From NCBI RefSeq assembly GCF_937951745.1, contig NZ_CALFBQ010000011.1:1-44397 (forward strand): 44,397 bases of DNA, read 5' to 3'. This DNA is from an uncultured Chloroflexus sp. GTDB taxonomy: Bacteria; Chloroflexota; Chloroflexia; Chloroflexales; Chloroflexaceae. A program made the translations under genes and the position numbers. The stretch's first letter is position 1. The number at the start of each line of letters is the position of its first letter. Positions 12,860 to 21,072 of this stretch are shown here, piece after piece. Under the pieces are notes generated by a model. The model did no database searches and was not told the origin of the DNA. It saw nothing but the letters and a program-made list of their open reading frames with translations.

Positions 12860-15070
12860 GTGACGCATGACACCAGCCGATTCACCAGTCGCAGCGGCAC
12901 ATGGGCCGAGTTCCAGCAAATGGTGAATGCCTGCAACAGCGCCGGGGTAGCGGTGATCGTTGACGCCGTGATCAACCACATGGCCGACATCGAAGTTGGC
13001 AGCCCACCGACCGGTACGTCCGGCAGCCAATACCGCTCGCAACCGGCTGGCAGCCGGTTCTACGGCACCCAATACATGCCCGACGACTTCCACCCGGATT
13101 GTCTGATCACTAACTATCGGGATCGCAATCAGGTGCAACGCTGCCAACTCGCCGGCCTGCCCGACCTCGACACCGGCAAGCCGGTGGTGCAGAGCAAACT
13201 GCGCGCCTACCTGCAAGCGCTGCTCAACGCCGGCGTGCGTGGCTTCCGCATCGACGCTGCCAAGCACATGGCCGCCCACGAGATCGGCGCCATCCTTGAT
13301 GGCCTCACCCTGCCCGGCGGCGGGAAACCCTACATCTTCAGCGAAGTGATTGACATGGATCCCGCCGAGCGCATCCGAGACTGGGAATACACCCCCTACG
13401 GCGACGTGACCGAGTTTGCCTATAGCATCAATGCTATCGGTACGAATTTCAACTGCGGCGGATCACTCAGCAACTTGCAAAACTTCACCGGCGGACTGTT
13501 GCCGTCACGGTTCGCCCAGATTTTCGTTGACAACCACGACAATCAGCGCGGCCACGGCCCCGGTGGCGCGTGCGTGGTCGATCACCGCGATGGGCGCGCC
13601 CACCTGCTGGCCAACATCTTCACCTTAGCCCAGCCCTACGGCCATCCGTCGGTAATGTCGAGCTACTACTGGACAACTAACCCCAACAGTAACGCTGGCG
13701 ACAGCCTCGGCCCGCCGAGTAGCAACGATAGCGGCATAACGTGGGGGCCGGGGTTGGGGGCCGACACCCGACCAGTCTACGGGCCGGGCCAAACAGCGAG
13801 CGACTACCCGGCCAACTGTTCAGGCAACTATCCCAACCCGGTCACGAGCACCGATCTCGGCAGGTGGGTCTGCGAACACCGCCATCCGGGCATCGCCAAT
13901 ATGGTGCAATTCCGCCAAACCACCCACGGCCAGCCGATCACCAACTGGCAAAACATCGGCGGTGCGCCGAGCAACCACATCGCGTTCGGACGCGGTAACC
14001 GCGGCTTCGTCGCCATCAACAACACGGCGGCGGCAGCGACGACCACTTACCAGACCAGCTTGCCAGCCGGGTTCTACTGTGACATCACCAAATACGACTT
14101 CGTGGGAGGCATCTGTGTGCTACCGGGAACGACCACGCCAGCCCCGGCCAGCGCGTTGATTGAAGTGAACGGGAGCGGACAGATTGTCAATTACACGCTC
14201 GCCGCGCGCGACGCATTCGCTATCCATATCGATGCTCGGCCAGTCTACCAGATCACTGTTAGCAGCGAACCACCCGGCAGCGGCACGGTCAGCGGCGGCG
14301 GCACCTACCCGCATGGCGCAGTGATCACGGTTAACGCGACGCCGGCGAGCGGCTACAGCTTCGTCAACTGGACGGAAGGCGCAACTGTGGTTGCGACGAC
14401 AACAAGCTATAGCTTTGTAGCAACTGGTAATCGGGTGTTGGTAGCCAACTTTGCGCCGGTAGCGACAGCAACACTTACCCCGACCGCCACGGCGACGGCC
14501 ACCCCGACCGCCACCGCCACCGCCACCCCAGAACCGACCGCAACACCAACGGCGACGGCTACCCCGACCGCCACCGCCACCGCCACCCCAGAACCGACCG
14601 CAACACCAACGGCGACGGCTACCCCGACCGCCACGGCGACGGCCACAGCGACCCCAGAACCGACCGCAACACCAACGGCGACGGCCACCCCGACGGCCAC
14701 CCCGACCGCGACCGCCACGGCGACCGCCACGGCGACCGCCACGGCGACCGCCACAGCTACCGCGACCCCAGAACCGACCGCAACACCAACGGCGACGGCC
14801 ACGCCGACCGCCACGCCGACCGCCACGGCGACCGCCACACCGACCGCCACGGCGACCGCCACGGCGACCGCCACCCCGACCGCGACCGCAACACCAACGG
14901 CGACGGCCACGGCGACGGCGACGGCTACGCCGACCGCCACGGCGACGGCCACCCCGACCGCGACCGCCACGGCGACCCCGACGGCCACCGCCACAGCGAC
15001 GGCAGTCACCACCGTCACGCCACCGCCCGCACCGCAATATCGGATATACATCCCGTTGATAATGCGGTAA
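12860..15070 (+). CDS. Secreted pullulanase-alpha-amylase, part 2 (alpha-amylase unit, Pro/Thr/Ala tail)
   Basis: This is the same reading frame as the previous entry, resumed after TAG 12839-12841. The ATG at 12860 has no ribosome binding site, lies inside the amylase barrel, and lacks a signal peptide, so independent synthesis is unlikely. It carries GH13 regions VIVDAVINHM, GFRIDAAKHM (nucleophile Asp132 from the ATG), FSEVID (acid/base Glu162) and FVDNHDNQRG, then an amylase C-domain. Next is a bacterial-repeat-type beta domain (ITVSSEPPGSGTV...GYSFVNWTEGA). A tail of about 185 residues of Pro/Thr/Ala with PEPT units follows, then PQYRIYIPLIMR. With read-through the whole protein would be a bifunctional enzyme of about 2,090 residues that cuts both alpha-1,6 and alpha-1,4 bonds of starch or glycogen. 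Confidence 0.75.
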   Translation: MTHDTSRFTSRSGTWAEFQQMVNACNSAGVAVIVDAVINHMADIEVGSPPTGTSGSQYRSQPAGSRFYGTQYMPDDFHPDCLITNYRDRNQVQRCQLAGLPDLDTGKPVVQSKLRAYLQALLNAGVRGFRIDAAKHMAAHEIGAILDGLTLPGGGKPYIFSEVIDMDPAERIRDWEYTPYGDVTEFAYSINAIGTNFNCGGSLSNLQNFTGGLLPSRFAQIFVDNHDNQRGHGPGGACVVDHRDGRAHLLANIFTLAQPYGHPSVMSSYYWTTNPNSNAGDSLGPPSSNDSGITWGPGLGADTRPVYGPGQTASDYPANCSGNYPNPVTSTDLGRWVCEHRHPGIANMVQFRQTTHGQPITNWQNIGGAPSNHIAFGRGNRGFVAINNTAAAATTTYQTSLPAGFYCDITKYDFVGGICVLPGTTTPAPASALIEVNGSGQIVNYTLAARDAFAIHIDARPVYQITVSSEPPGSGTVSGGGTYPHGAVITVNATPASGYSFVNWTEGATVVATTTSYSFVATGNRVLVANFAPVATATLTPTATATATPTATATATPEPTATPTATATPTATATATPEPTATPTATATPTATATATATPEPTATPTATATPTATPTATATATATATATATATATATPEPTATPTATATPTATPTATATATPTATATATATATPTATATPTATATATATATPTATATATPTATATATPTATATATAVTTVTPPPAPQYRIYIPLIMR
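14459..15018 (+). repeat. Low-complexity Pro/Thr/Ala-coding repeat tract
   Basis: This tract is a mosaic of short units coding Ala-Thr-Pro-Thr. It includes near-identical 60-base units beginning at 14521 and 14581 (identical for more than 50 bases), each with the CCAGAACCGACC (PEPT) landmark, which recurs near 14655 and 14769. It encodes an extended, probably glycosylated linker to the cell surface. Such tracts readily expand, contract or misassemble. Long open frames on the opposite strand are by-products of the composition. Confidence 0.85.
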
Positions 15071-15100
15071 CTGCGGTGGATTGAAATATACGTCATCCCT

Positions 15101-15235
15101 GTAGAGACGCACGACTGTGCGTCTCTACACGGTCATTTGGCGACGCACGGCTGTGTGTCTCTACGACGGGATCACCATCACCTCGCTCACGTCACCGCAA
15201 ACCGACGGCAGCAACGCACGACTGTACGTCTCTAC
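15101..15235. repeat. Cluster of short palindromic repeats (CGCACGACTGTGCG-like)
   Basis: Element one (15101-15128) is a perfect inverted repeat with arms GTAGAGACGCAC and GTGCGTCTCTAC around GACT. Partial copies follow: GACGCACGGCTGTGTGTCTC near 15142-15161 and AACGCACGACTGTACGTCTC near 15213-15232. It sits right after the amylase stop and could end transcription as a hairpin, though no T-run follows. Related elements occur at 22322, 39924 and 41962. Confidence 0.7.
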
Positions 15236-15249
15236 GGATAACACCCCAT

Positions 15250-15278
15250 TTGACAATTACCCATATATACGCCATAAT
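15250..15278 (+). promoter_or_regulatory. Promoter of the metal importer operon
   Basis: TTGACA (15250-15255) and CATAAT (15273-15278) have a 17-base spacer. The predicted start near 15285 falls at the first base of the palindrome at 15284-15298, an arrangement expected for repression. Confidence 0.7.
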
Positions 15279-15283
15279 TTTTT

Positions 15284-15298
15284 TGAAACAATGTTTCA
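15284..15298 (+). promoter_or_regulatory. Perfect palindromic operator TGAAACA-A-TGTTTCA
   Basis: Seven-base arms flank a single central A, directly after the -10 box of the importer operon. Location and symmetry fit a dimeric metal-responsive repressor of the Fur/Zur or DtxR/MntR type. No such regulator gene is in this window and the sequence is not a textbook box of either family, so the regulator is unassigned. Confidence 0.6.
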
Positions 15299-15317
15299 TT
15301 ACATGGAGGCAAATGCT

Positions 15318-16433
15318 ATGAAATGGATACAACGCATAGCCGTTATCGCCATCGCGATACTGCTGATCACGGCGTGCGGCCAAACCCCGGCGAGCCAACC
15401 TACCGCCGCACCTGCAAACACGCCGGTCAGCCAACCTACCGCCGCACCTGCGAACACGCCGGTCAGCCAACCTACTACTGCACCCACCAGCGCCCCAGCC
15501 AGCCAGCCTACTGCGGCGCCTGAACCGATCATGGTTATGGCCAGCACCAGCATTGTGGCCGATGTGGTGCGTCAGATCGGCGGTGAGCGGGTGCAGGTTG
15601 ATACGATTGTGCCGATTGGCGCCGATGGGCATAATTACGAACCAACCCCACAAGATATTGCGCGTATCAGTGCGGCAAAAGCTATTTTCGTGGTTGGTGT
15701 CGGCTACGAAGAATTCCTTGATCGCCTGATCGCGAGTTCGGGAACGCAGGCAACAGTTGTGTCATTGTCGGAAAATCTTACCTTGCGCACAATGAGCGAG
15801 GAAGAGGTGGGCGGCCATATGCATGATGAACATGGTGACGAGCATGACCACGATGATAAGAAGGACGACGAACACGGCCACGAGCACAGCCATGCCGCCG
15901 GTGCAGTTGATGGCCATACGTGGACTGATCCGACCAACGTGAAGGTTTGGGCTGATCTGATTGCTTCCACCCTCAGCCGGATCGATCCGGCAGGCGCTGA
16001 TATCTACACGGCGCGCGCTGCCGACTATCAGCGCCAGCTTGATGAGCTTGATCGCTGGATTGCCGAGCAATTTGCCGCTATTCCTGCTGAACGTCGGCTG
16101 ATCGTCTCTGATCACGTCATCTTTGGCTACATGGCAGACCGGTATGGACTGCGGCAAGTGGGCGCGATCATTCCCAGTGTAAGCACCAATGCATCGCCGT
16201 CGGCGCAAGAGTTGGCTGCATTGCAAGACCTAATCACCGATCTAGGAGTAAAGGCTATCTTTGTTGGCGATATTGCTAACCAACAGCTGGCTGAGCAGAT
16301 CGCTCGCGATACCGGCGCTCAGATTGTGCCAGTATTGACCGAGTCGCTCACTACTGCCACAGGGCCGGGGGCAACTTACATCGACTATATGCGCTTCAAC
16401 GTCCAGCAGATGGCGAATGCGCTGCGCGAGTAA
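15318..16433 (+). CDS. znuA: Zinc/manganese ABC transporter substrate-binding lipoprotein
   Basis: This 371-residue lipoprotein captures Zn2+ (or Mn2+) outside the membrane and delivers it to the permease. The start at 15318 has GGAGG eight bases upstream; longer in-frame extensions read through the promoter and repeats. A lipoprotein signal ends LLITAC. A linker of four 12-residue units (SQPTAAPANTPV type) sets the domain away from the membrane. The TroA/ZnuA fold shows likely metal ligands His105 (DGHNYEPTPQD), His200 (DGHTWTDP), His266 (SDHVIFGY) and Asp318 (VGDIAN). Between the first two lies a His/Asp/Glu-rich loop (about 170-195, HMHDEHGDEHDHDD...), typical of zinc rather than manganese binders. 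It is first in an operon with the ATPase and permease genes. Confidence 0.92.
   Translation: MKWIQRIAVIAIAILLITACGQTPASQPTAAPANTPVSQPTAAPANTPVSQPTTAPTSAPASQPTAAPEPIMVMASTSIVADVVRQIGGERVQVDTIVPIGADGHNYEPTPQDIARISAAKAIFVVGVGYEEFLDRLIASSGTQATVVSLSENLTLRTMSEEEVGGHMHDEHGDEHDHDDKKDDEHGHEHSHAAGAVDGHTWTDPTNVKVWADLIASTLSRIDPAGADIYTARAADYQRQLDELDRWIAEQFAAIPAERRLIVSDHVIFGYMADRYGLRQVGAIIPSVSTNASPSAQELAALQDLITDLGVKAIFVGDIANQQLAEQIARDTGAQIVPVLTESLTTATGPGATYIDYMRFNVQQMANALRE
15393..15520 (+). repeat. Four tandem 36-base units in the lipoprotein linker
   Basis: Units start at 15393, 15429, 15465 and 15501. The first two are nearly identical (AGCCAACCTACCGCCGCACC...); the later ones have diverged. They encode the 12-residue linker repeats of the binding protein. 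Unit number may differ between strains. Confidence 0.85.
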
Positions 16434-16455
16434 TTGATTTCTAGTTTACAATCAT

Positions 16456-16478
16456 GGGACGATGCGATGCATCGTCCC
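16456..16478 (+). terminator. Intercistronic hairpin after the binding-protein gene
   Basis: GGGACGATGC (16456-16465), loop GAT, GCATCGTCCC (16469-16478): a perfect 10-base stem, followed by GCTGTATTGTTTT. It fits a partial rho-independent terminator or an mRNA-stabilising stem. Either would make the binding protein more abundant than the ATPase and permease, as is common for such operons. Confidence 0.65.
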
Positions 16479-16510
16479 GCTGTATTGTTTTGTGCGACGG
16501 AGAATATCGT

Positions 16511-17344
16511 ATGTCCGTCCCATCACTGACTGTATCGACGACAACTGCAGCGGCGACAACCGCGATAGCTGTCGCTATTCGCCATCTGACGGTGCGCTAT
16601 CGCCAGATCGAGGCGCTGAGCGATGTTTCAGTCGATATTCAGGCTGGTGAACAGATTGCGATTGTCGGCCCGAATGGCGCCGGCAAGAGCACATTGCTGA
16701 AAGTTATTGCCGGCCTGCAACCGATTACCGCTGGCGAGGTTCGCATCTTCGGCGTCGAGCGGGCTGAACCAAACATGATTGCGTATGTGCCGCAGCGGTT
16801 GCAAGTTGATTGGCGCTTTCCGGTTTCGGTCAGTGATGTGGTCTTGATGGGGCGGGTAGGGCGAATCGGTCTCTTACGCCGACCATCACGTCACGACCGA
16901 CTATTGGTGCAGCGGGCGCTTGAGCGAGTCGGGCTGGCTGCCTTCGCCAACCGCCAGATTGGTCAGTTGTCGGGCGGTCAGCAGCAACGAGTCTTTTTGG
17001 CGCGGGCGCTGGCCCAAGAGGCGCGCCTGTTATTGATGGATGAGCCACTGGTGGGGCTGGATATTCCCTCCCAAGATGAAATCTTTCGCACCCTAGTCGC
17101 CTTACGCGCTGAGGGGGTGACAATTTTGACCGCGTTGCACGATTTGCAACAAGCGGCTCGTTACTTTGACCGGGTGATGCTGCTGAACCGCCGGCTGATT
17201 GCGTATGCGCCAGCCCGCGAAGCTTTTACCGCTGCCAATCTCGTCGCCACCTATGGCGGTCATCTCCATCTGCAAAGCAGTGGTGATGGGCTGCTGACGG
17301 TGGCTGACACCTGCTGCAATCCACCTCTGGATGACACTGTATGA
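16511..17344 (+). CDS. znuC: Zinc/manganese ABC transporter ATP-binding protein
   Basis: This 277-residue ATPase drives metal uptake through the permease. Walker A GPNGAGKS starts near residue 53. The Q-loop region is YVPQR, the signature LSGGQQQR, Walker B LLLMDEP, and the H-loop His is in LTALHD. The start at 16511 is preferred because GGAG lies eight bases upstream; an earlier in-frame ATG at 16454 would place the hairpin at 16456-16478 inside the gene. About 20 extra Thr/Ala-rich residues precede the usual start of the domain. The last codon overlaps the permease start in ATGA, so translation is coupled. Znu, Mnt and Tro ATPases are hard to tell apart by sequence; the His-rich partner favours zinc. 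Confidence 0.9.
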   Translation: MSVPSLTVSTTTAAATTAIAVAIRHLTVRYRQIEALSDVSVDIQAGEQIAIVGPNGAGKSTLLKVIAGLQPITAGEVRIFGVERAEPNMIAYVPQRLQVDWRFPVSVSDVVLMGRVGRIGLLRRPSRHDRLLVQRALERVGLAAFANRQIGQLSGGQQQRVFLARALAQEARLLLMDEPLVGLDIPSQDEIFRTLVALRAEGVTILTALHDLQQAARYFDRVMLLNRRLIAYAPAREAFTAANLVATYGGHLHLQSSGDGLLTVADTCCNPPLDDTV

Positions 17345-18177
17345 TTGAGGTTGTTACCACTCCCCTTGCTTACCCTTTTATGCAACGTGGGCTGATCGCT
17401 GCCCTGCTGGTGGGAGTCGTTTGCGCGGTCGTCGGGGTGTATGTCGTCTTGCGCGGCATGGCCTTCTTAGGCGATGCCCTAGCTCACACCATATTGCCCG
17501 GTATTGCGATCGGCTATTTAGTGAATGGGGCTAACCGGGGTGCTCTCTTCTGGTGGGCCTTGGGTGCAGCACTGGTCAGCTCGTTCTCGATTGGCGCGGT
17601 GAGCCGGGCAGCGCGTATGCGCGAAGACACCGCGATCGGCATTGTTTTTGCAGCAATGTTTGCGCTCGGCGTAGCCCTCATTTCGACCGTGCGCAATTCG
17701 GCGGTCGATCTCTCGCATTTTTTGTTTGGGAATATTTTAGGTGTGAGCGAAAGCGATCTGTGGCGGATCGCCGCGTTTGGCGCGGCGGTGTTAGCGGTGA
17801 TTGCGCTGTTTTACAAAGAGCTGATGGTGATTACGTTCGATCCGGTGCTAGCGGCAACGTTGCGCTTGCCGGTACGCTTCTTCGATTTCTTGCTCTTGAC
17901 TATGCTAGCAGTGGCAATTGTGGTTGCAATCCAGACGGTTGGCGTCGCATTGACACTGGCAATTCTCGTTACTCCGCCAGCTACTGCCGCTTTCTTCACC
18001 TATCGCATGCATACAATGATGATTGCAGCGGCAATCTTAGCAATGCTGGCCGGCGTCGTTGGCCTCTATGCCTCGTATTATCTCAGCATTGCCTCTGGTG
18101 CAGCGATTGTGCTCGCCAGTACGCTGATCTTCGCGCTGGTGTGGGCCGGTTCGCACCTCCGTCGCCGCAGCGGCTAA
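17341..18177 (+). CDS. znuB: Zinc/manganese ABC transporter permease
   Basis: This 278-residue integral membrane protein of the ABC-3 family forms the metal channel as a dimer. Many hydrophobic helices are visible from FMQRGLIAALLVGVVCAVVG onward. The family motifs GMAFLGDALAHTILPGIAIG and TVGVALTLAILVTPPATA, the latter in the region that contacts the ATPase, are present. It overlaps the ATPase gene by four bases (ATGA) and ends the three-gene operon. The next gene begins 80 bases later with its own ribosome binding site. Length and motifs are complete. Confidence 0.92.
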   Translation: MIEVVTTPLAYPFMQRGLIAALLVGVVCAVVGVYVVLRGMAFLGDALAHTILPGIAIGYLVNGANRGALFWWALGAALVSSFSIGAVSRAARMREDTAIGIVFAAMFALGVALISTVRNSAVDLSHFLFGNILGVSESDLWRIAAFGAAVLAVIALFYKELMVITFDPVLAATLRLPVRFFDFLLLTMLAVAIVVAIQTVGVALTLAILVTPPATAAFFTYRMHTMMIAAAILAMLAGVVGLYASYYLSIASGAAIVLASTLIFALVWAGSHLRRRSG

Positions 18178-18257
18178 TTATGTAGTACAATTGTTGCAGT
18201 CCGGTCAACTGCAGGCCGGTTCAAGCCTCTGAACCAACGATTGGCAGAGGTGAGGCA

Positions 18258-20930
18258 ATGATGATTAGCCGGCTGTGGCTCATTTTCACCATAGTGGTTG
18301 TATTCATCGCTACACCAGTCGCGCAAGCCCAGCCGCCAGCTGGGCCGCGTTGGGCGCTCAACCGGTGTGGCGCTGGTGATTCGGTGCAGTATACGATCGC
18401 AATTGCTGGCGCGATCACGCCCGATGCCCTCATCCCCGGCGGGATCGAGACGCCGAGTTACGCCGAGTCGTTCGCGCCGTTGCGCCCATTTTTAGCTGCT
18501 GCCGATCTCGGCTTGGCGACACTGGCCGGGCCATTGGCCGGCGGCCCGGCACCGGCACTCGCCGCAGCGATGGCCGAGAGCAACTTGCTCTTGCTCGGTG
18601 CTGCTCATCCACGAGTGCTCGACCGGGGGCCGGCTGGGGTTGATGCCACCTTGCAAACCTTAGCCCGCTACGGCATCTACCAGCACGGCGCTGCGCCTAG
18701 CGGCGAGACAGCGCCACCGTTTTTGAAGGTCACGGTGCCGCATCCGGCCTCACCGTTAACGCTCGGCTTCCTCAGCGCGACGTGGGGGCTCGGCGGTAAT
18801 GCCGATCCGCGCGGCCAGATTAACCTCTTGGCCGACGCTGCCGGGGTCTTGCCAGCGATCAGTTCTGCTATCGAGCAGGCGCGCCGCCAGACTGATTTGG
18901 TCGTGGTGATGGCGGCATGGGGCCAGCCAAACGATCCTGATCCGGCCCAAGCCCGGATCAACGCTGCCAGCAACTTGATCACCGCCGGAGCGGATGTGGT
19001 CATCGGTAGCATACCGGGTGCGACCGCAACGGTTGACTGGGTGCGATCCGGCGATCGGGAAGGCTTGGTCATCTTTTCCGCCGGCGACCTGATTGGCGCA
19101 GCGGAAACGCCAGCAGTGTTGATATATGTGGGCATCACGCGCGACGCAGATGGCGCAGCCCGTGTGACCGGCATCCGCTATTTGCCGATGACCCCCGGCA
19201 ACGGTAACCGTGGCCCGGCGCCCTTGCCGGTTGCACTCCGTGAACTATCGGCGCTGTTGGGTGATCCCGGCCAATTGCAGGTGGTTGCGCCCCTTCCCCC
19301 CACCGGCAAGATTGAGGTCTGTCCGTCGCTGGTGTTACCCGAAGCGCCAGCAACGCCGATTACCGGCGATTTTGCCCGCTTTTACCAGACCTTCGGCAGC
19401 GACCAACGACGCGATCTGATCGAAGCCATTGCTCTGCTCGGCTTGCCGCTCGGCCCGGTGCGCCGCGAATTGGCCGGCGATTGTCGGCAAGAAGTAGCTG
19501 TGCTCTATACCGAACGCCAGCGACTTGAACTACATCCAGCCAACGATTGGCCCAATCGGGTGCTTGGTTCGCATCTCGGGACAGTAGCCTTCCGGCTGGT
19601 ATATCCCGATCAAGCAGTAACGCCTCGCACCGATCTGAACGATCCCGCTGCGTTCGCCCATCCACGGTTTCGCACGTTTTACGAGCGGTATGGCGGCCTG
19701 AGCGTATTTGGCTACCCCATCAGTGGCGCGCTGACCGAGCGTGATCCGCTGTCAGGACGCGATCTGGTGGTACAGTACTTTGAACGGGCACGGTTTGAGT
19801 TGGATCCAGTTGCGCCGTTGCCCGAACAACCAATCTGGCAGGTACGGCTGGGGTTGCTGGGGCGTGAAGTAGGGGCGCAAGCGGCGAGTGTGCTCTGCCC
19901 AGCAACCGTCGTACCAAACACAACGGTGCCATCTATAATGGCAACCCCAATCGCTCCGGCAACGAGCGGTGACGTGGTGCAGAGCAATAGCGGTGGAGCA
20001 GAATGGATAATGGCTGTCATTCTCGTGTTGGGATTAGCGGCAGTTGGGTTACTGTTGTATATGATGTATGACTTATATTGCTACAGCGAGCAACATCCCA
20101 CAGCAGGCTTGCGGAGCAGCCGCAGCAGCTATCGATCGGCCAGCACCCCGCCACAATCGTCGCATAGCGACTCCCTTGTGGTAGATAAACCTCAGGAAAC
20201 GTGGCAAGGCCGGCTGCGCAATTTTGTGCGCCGGAGCCAATCAACTCCCGCGCCGCCATCAGAAGAGACGGTGATCGAGCAACCAGCCGTGGCTGGTGGC
20301 CGCTCGCTCTTGGGATGGGTGACGAAACAGAGGAAATTAGCACGTTCAACCCGCAGCGGGCCGGCATGGCGACAACCAACCCGGACGGCAAGCCGCCAAG
20401 CCCAACCATTAAGCGCAGTAGCATCACAACCAGCGACCAGCTCGACCGTTCGCCAAACCGATCAGTGGCCGGCAGCCAATGATCGTCCGGCCAACCGGAG
20501 TCACTCTGCATCCGGCCAGCCGCCCAACCAACCTGATCCACTGGCCAATCATGAGCTTGATGCTTGGTTTGATGCGCCGGCAAGTATGTTGCGCAACGGG
20601 TATGATCCAGCGCGCCTCGAACCGGCCAGCGATCAACCGGTAGACTGGAACGATCTGCCGCCAACCGAGCGTGAACGTTGGCAGATGGAGCTAGGACCGC
20701 TGGACGATGATACGGCAGCCGACTTGCCGCCAGCCGAGCGTGAGCGCTGGCAAGCGGAATTGGCTGCACCAGAGTTTGAATTTGACTCTGACTGGCATCG
20801 CGCCGAACCGCCCAAGCAGCCCCGCACCACCCACCGGCTCGACGATGCCGAGTTGCCTGCTGATCCGACGCTCGGCCAGCGCTCCAGCACTGAGGATGAT
20901 GATTTGTTACGGAAACTGCTTGGGTTATAA
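18258..20930 (+). CDS. Membrane-anchored surface protein with degenerate CapA-like domain and FYERYGG module
   Basis: This 890-residue protein has a signal peptide (1 to about 25). A domain of about 300 residues follows that resembles CapA/PgsA capsule-synthesis proteins (metallophosphatase fold). The family's usual histidine motifs are changed: AAWG where HWG is expected, GSIPGA where GHHPHV is expected, and SAGDL for SLGNF. It is therefore probably inactive as an enzyme and may bind ligand or be structural. Next is FYERYGGLSVFGYPIS...VQYFERARFE, a module seen in Chloroflexi surface proteins. A membrane helix (WIMAVILVLGLAAVGLLLYMMY) follows, and a long hydrophilic Pro/Ser/Gln-rich cytoplasmic tail. 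The tail includes two copies of DLPPxERERWQxEL near the end. The topology, outside module plus a large disordered inside tail, hints at envelope organisation; this is inference. AGAGGTGAGG precedes the ATG ATG start. Confidence 0.7.
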   Translation: MMISRLWLIFTIVVVFIATPVAQAQPPAGPRWALNRCGAGDSVQYTIAIAGAITPDALIPGGIETPSYAESFAPLRPFLAAADLGLATLAGPLAGGPAPALAAAMAESNLLLLGAAHPRVLDRGPAGVDATLQTLARYGIYQHGAAPSGETAPPFLKVTVPHPASPLTLGFLSATWGLGGNADPRGQINLLADAAGVLPAISSAIEQARRQTDLVVVMAAWGQPNDPDPAQARINAASNLITAGADVVIGSIPGATATVDWVRSGDREGLVIFSAGDLIGAAETPAVLIYVGITRDADGAARVTGIRYLPMTPGNGNRGPAPLPVALRELSALLGDPGQLQVVAPLPPTGKIEVCPSLVLPEAPATPITGDFARFYQTFGSDQRRDLIEAIALLGLPLGPVRRELAGDCRQEVAVLYTERQRLELHPANDWPNRVLGSHLGTVAFRLVYPDQAVTPRTDLNDPAAFAHPRFRTFYERYGGLSVFGYPISGALTERDPLSGRDLVVQYFERARFELDPVAPLPEQPIWQVRLGLLGREVGAQAASVLCPATVVPNTTVPSIMATPIAPATSGDVVQSNSGGAEWIMAVILVLGLAAVGLLLYMMYDLYCYSEQHPTAGLRSSRSSYRSASTPPQSSHSDSLVVDKPQETWQGRLRNFVRRSQSTPAPPSEETVIEQPAVAGGRSLLGWVTKQRKLARSTRSGPAWRQPTRTASRQAQPLSAVASQPATSSTVRQTDQWPAANDRPANRSHSASGQPPNQPDPLANHELDAWFDAPASMLRNGYDPARLEPASDQPVDWNDLPPTERERWQMELGPLDDDTAADLPPAERERWQAELAAPEFEFDSDWHRAEPPKQPRTTHRLDDAELPADPTLGQRSSTEDDDLLRKLLGL

Positions 20931-20973
20931 TAAGGTATAGTGTCAAGCGGGCACAAAATCGTTCGCTAGACGG

Positions 20974-21002
20974 TTGATCGGCGAACGGTTGAATGCTATA
21001 CT
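20974..21002 (+). promoter_or_regulatory. Promoter of the ANTAR regulator gene with flanking inverted repeat
   Basis: TTGATC (20974-20979), 17 bases, TATACT (20997-21002), with TG one base before the -10 box (extended -10). GTTCGC (20961-20966) and GCGAAC (20981-20986) form an inverted repeat around the -35 box, and CGGTTGA is repeated at 20971 and 20986. These could be a regulator site. Confidence 0.6.
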
Positions 21003-21072
21003 GCCCGCATAAACCAATCCGCTACCGATGCAGCCTGCCGCAGGTTGTCAATCACGATAGAGGAGAGAGCGT

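Noticed and set aside
12860-12862. Independent start of an alpha-amylase gene
   Set aside because: No ribosome binding site or signal peptide, and the start lies inside the conserved barrel in the same frame as the upstream part.
14459-15018. CRISPR array
   Set aside because: Repeats are inside a coding frame, without unique spacers of constant length.
14120-15112. Long minus-strand open frames rich in Gly/Arg or Val/Ala
   Set aside because: They are the reverse reading of the Pro/Thr/Ala repeat tract; the absence of stops follows from the repeat composition.
15117-15317. Extension of the zinc-binding lipoprotein gene upstream
   Set aside because: It would read through palindromes, the promoter and the operator and bury the lipoprotein signal.
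18195-18213. Terminator after the permease gene (TGCAGT...ACTGCA)
   Set aside because: Only six-base arms and no T-run; too weak to call.
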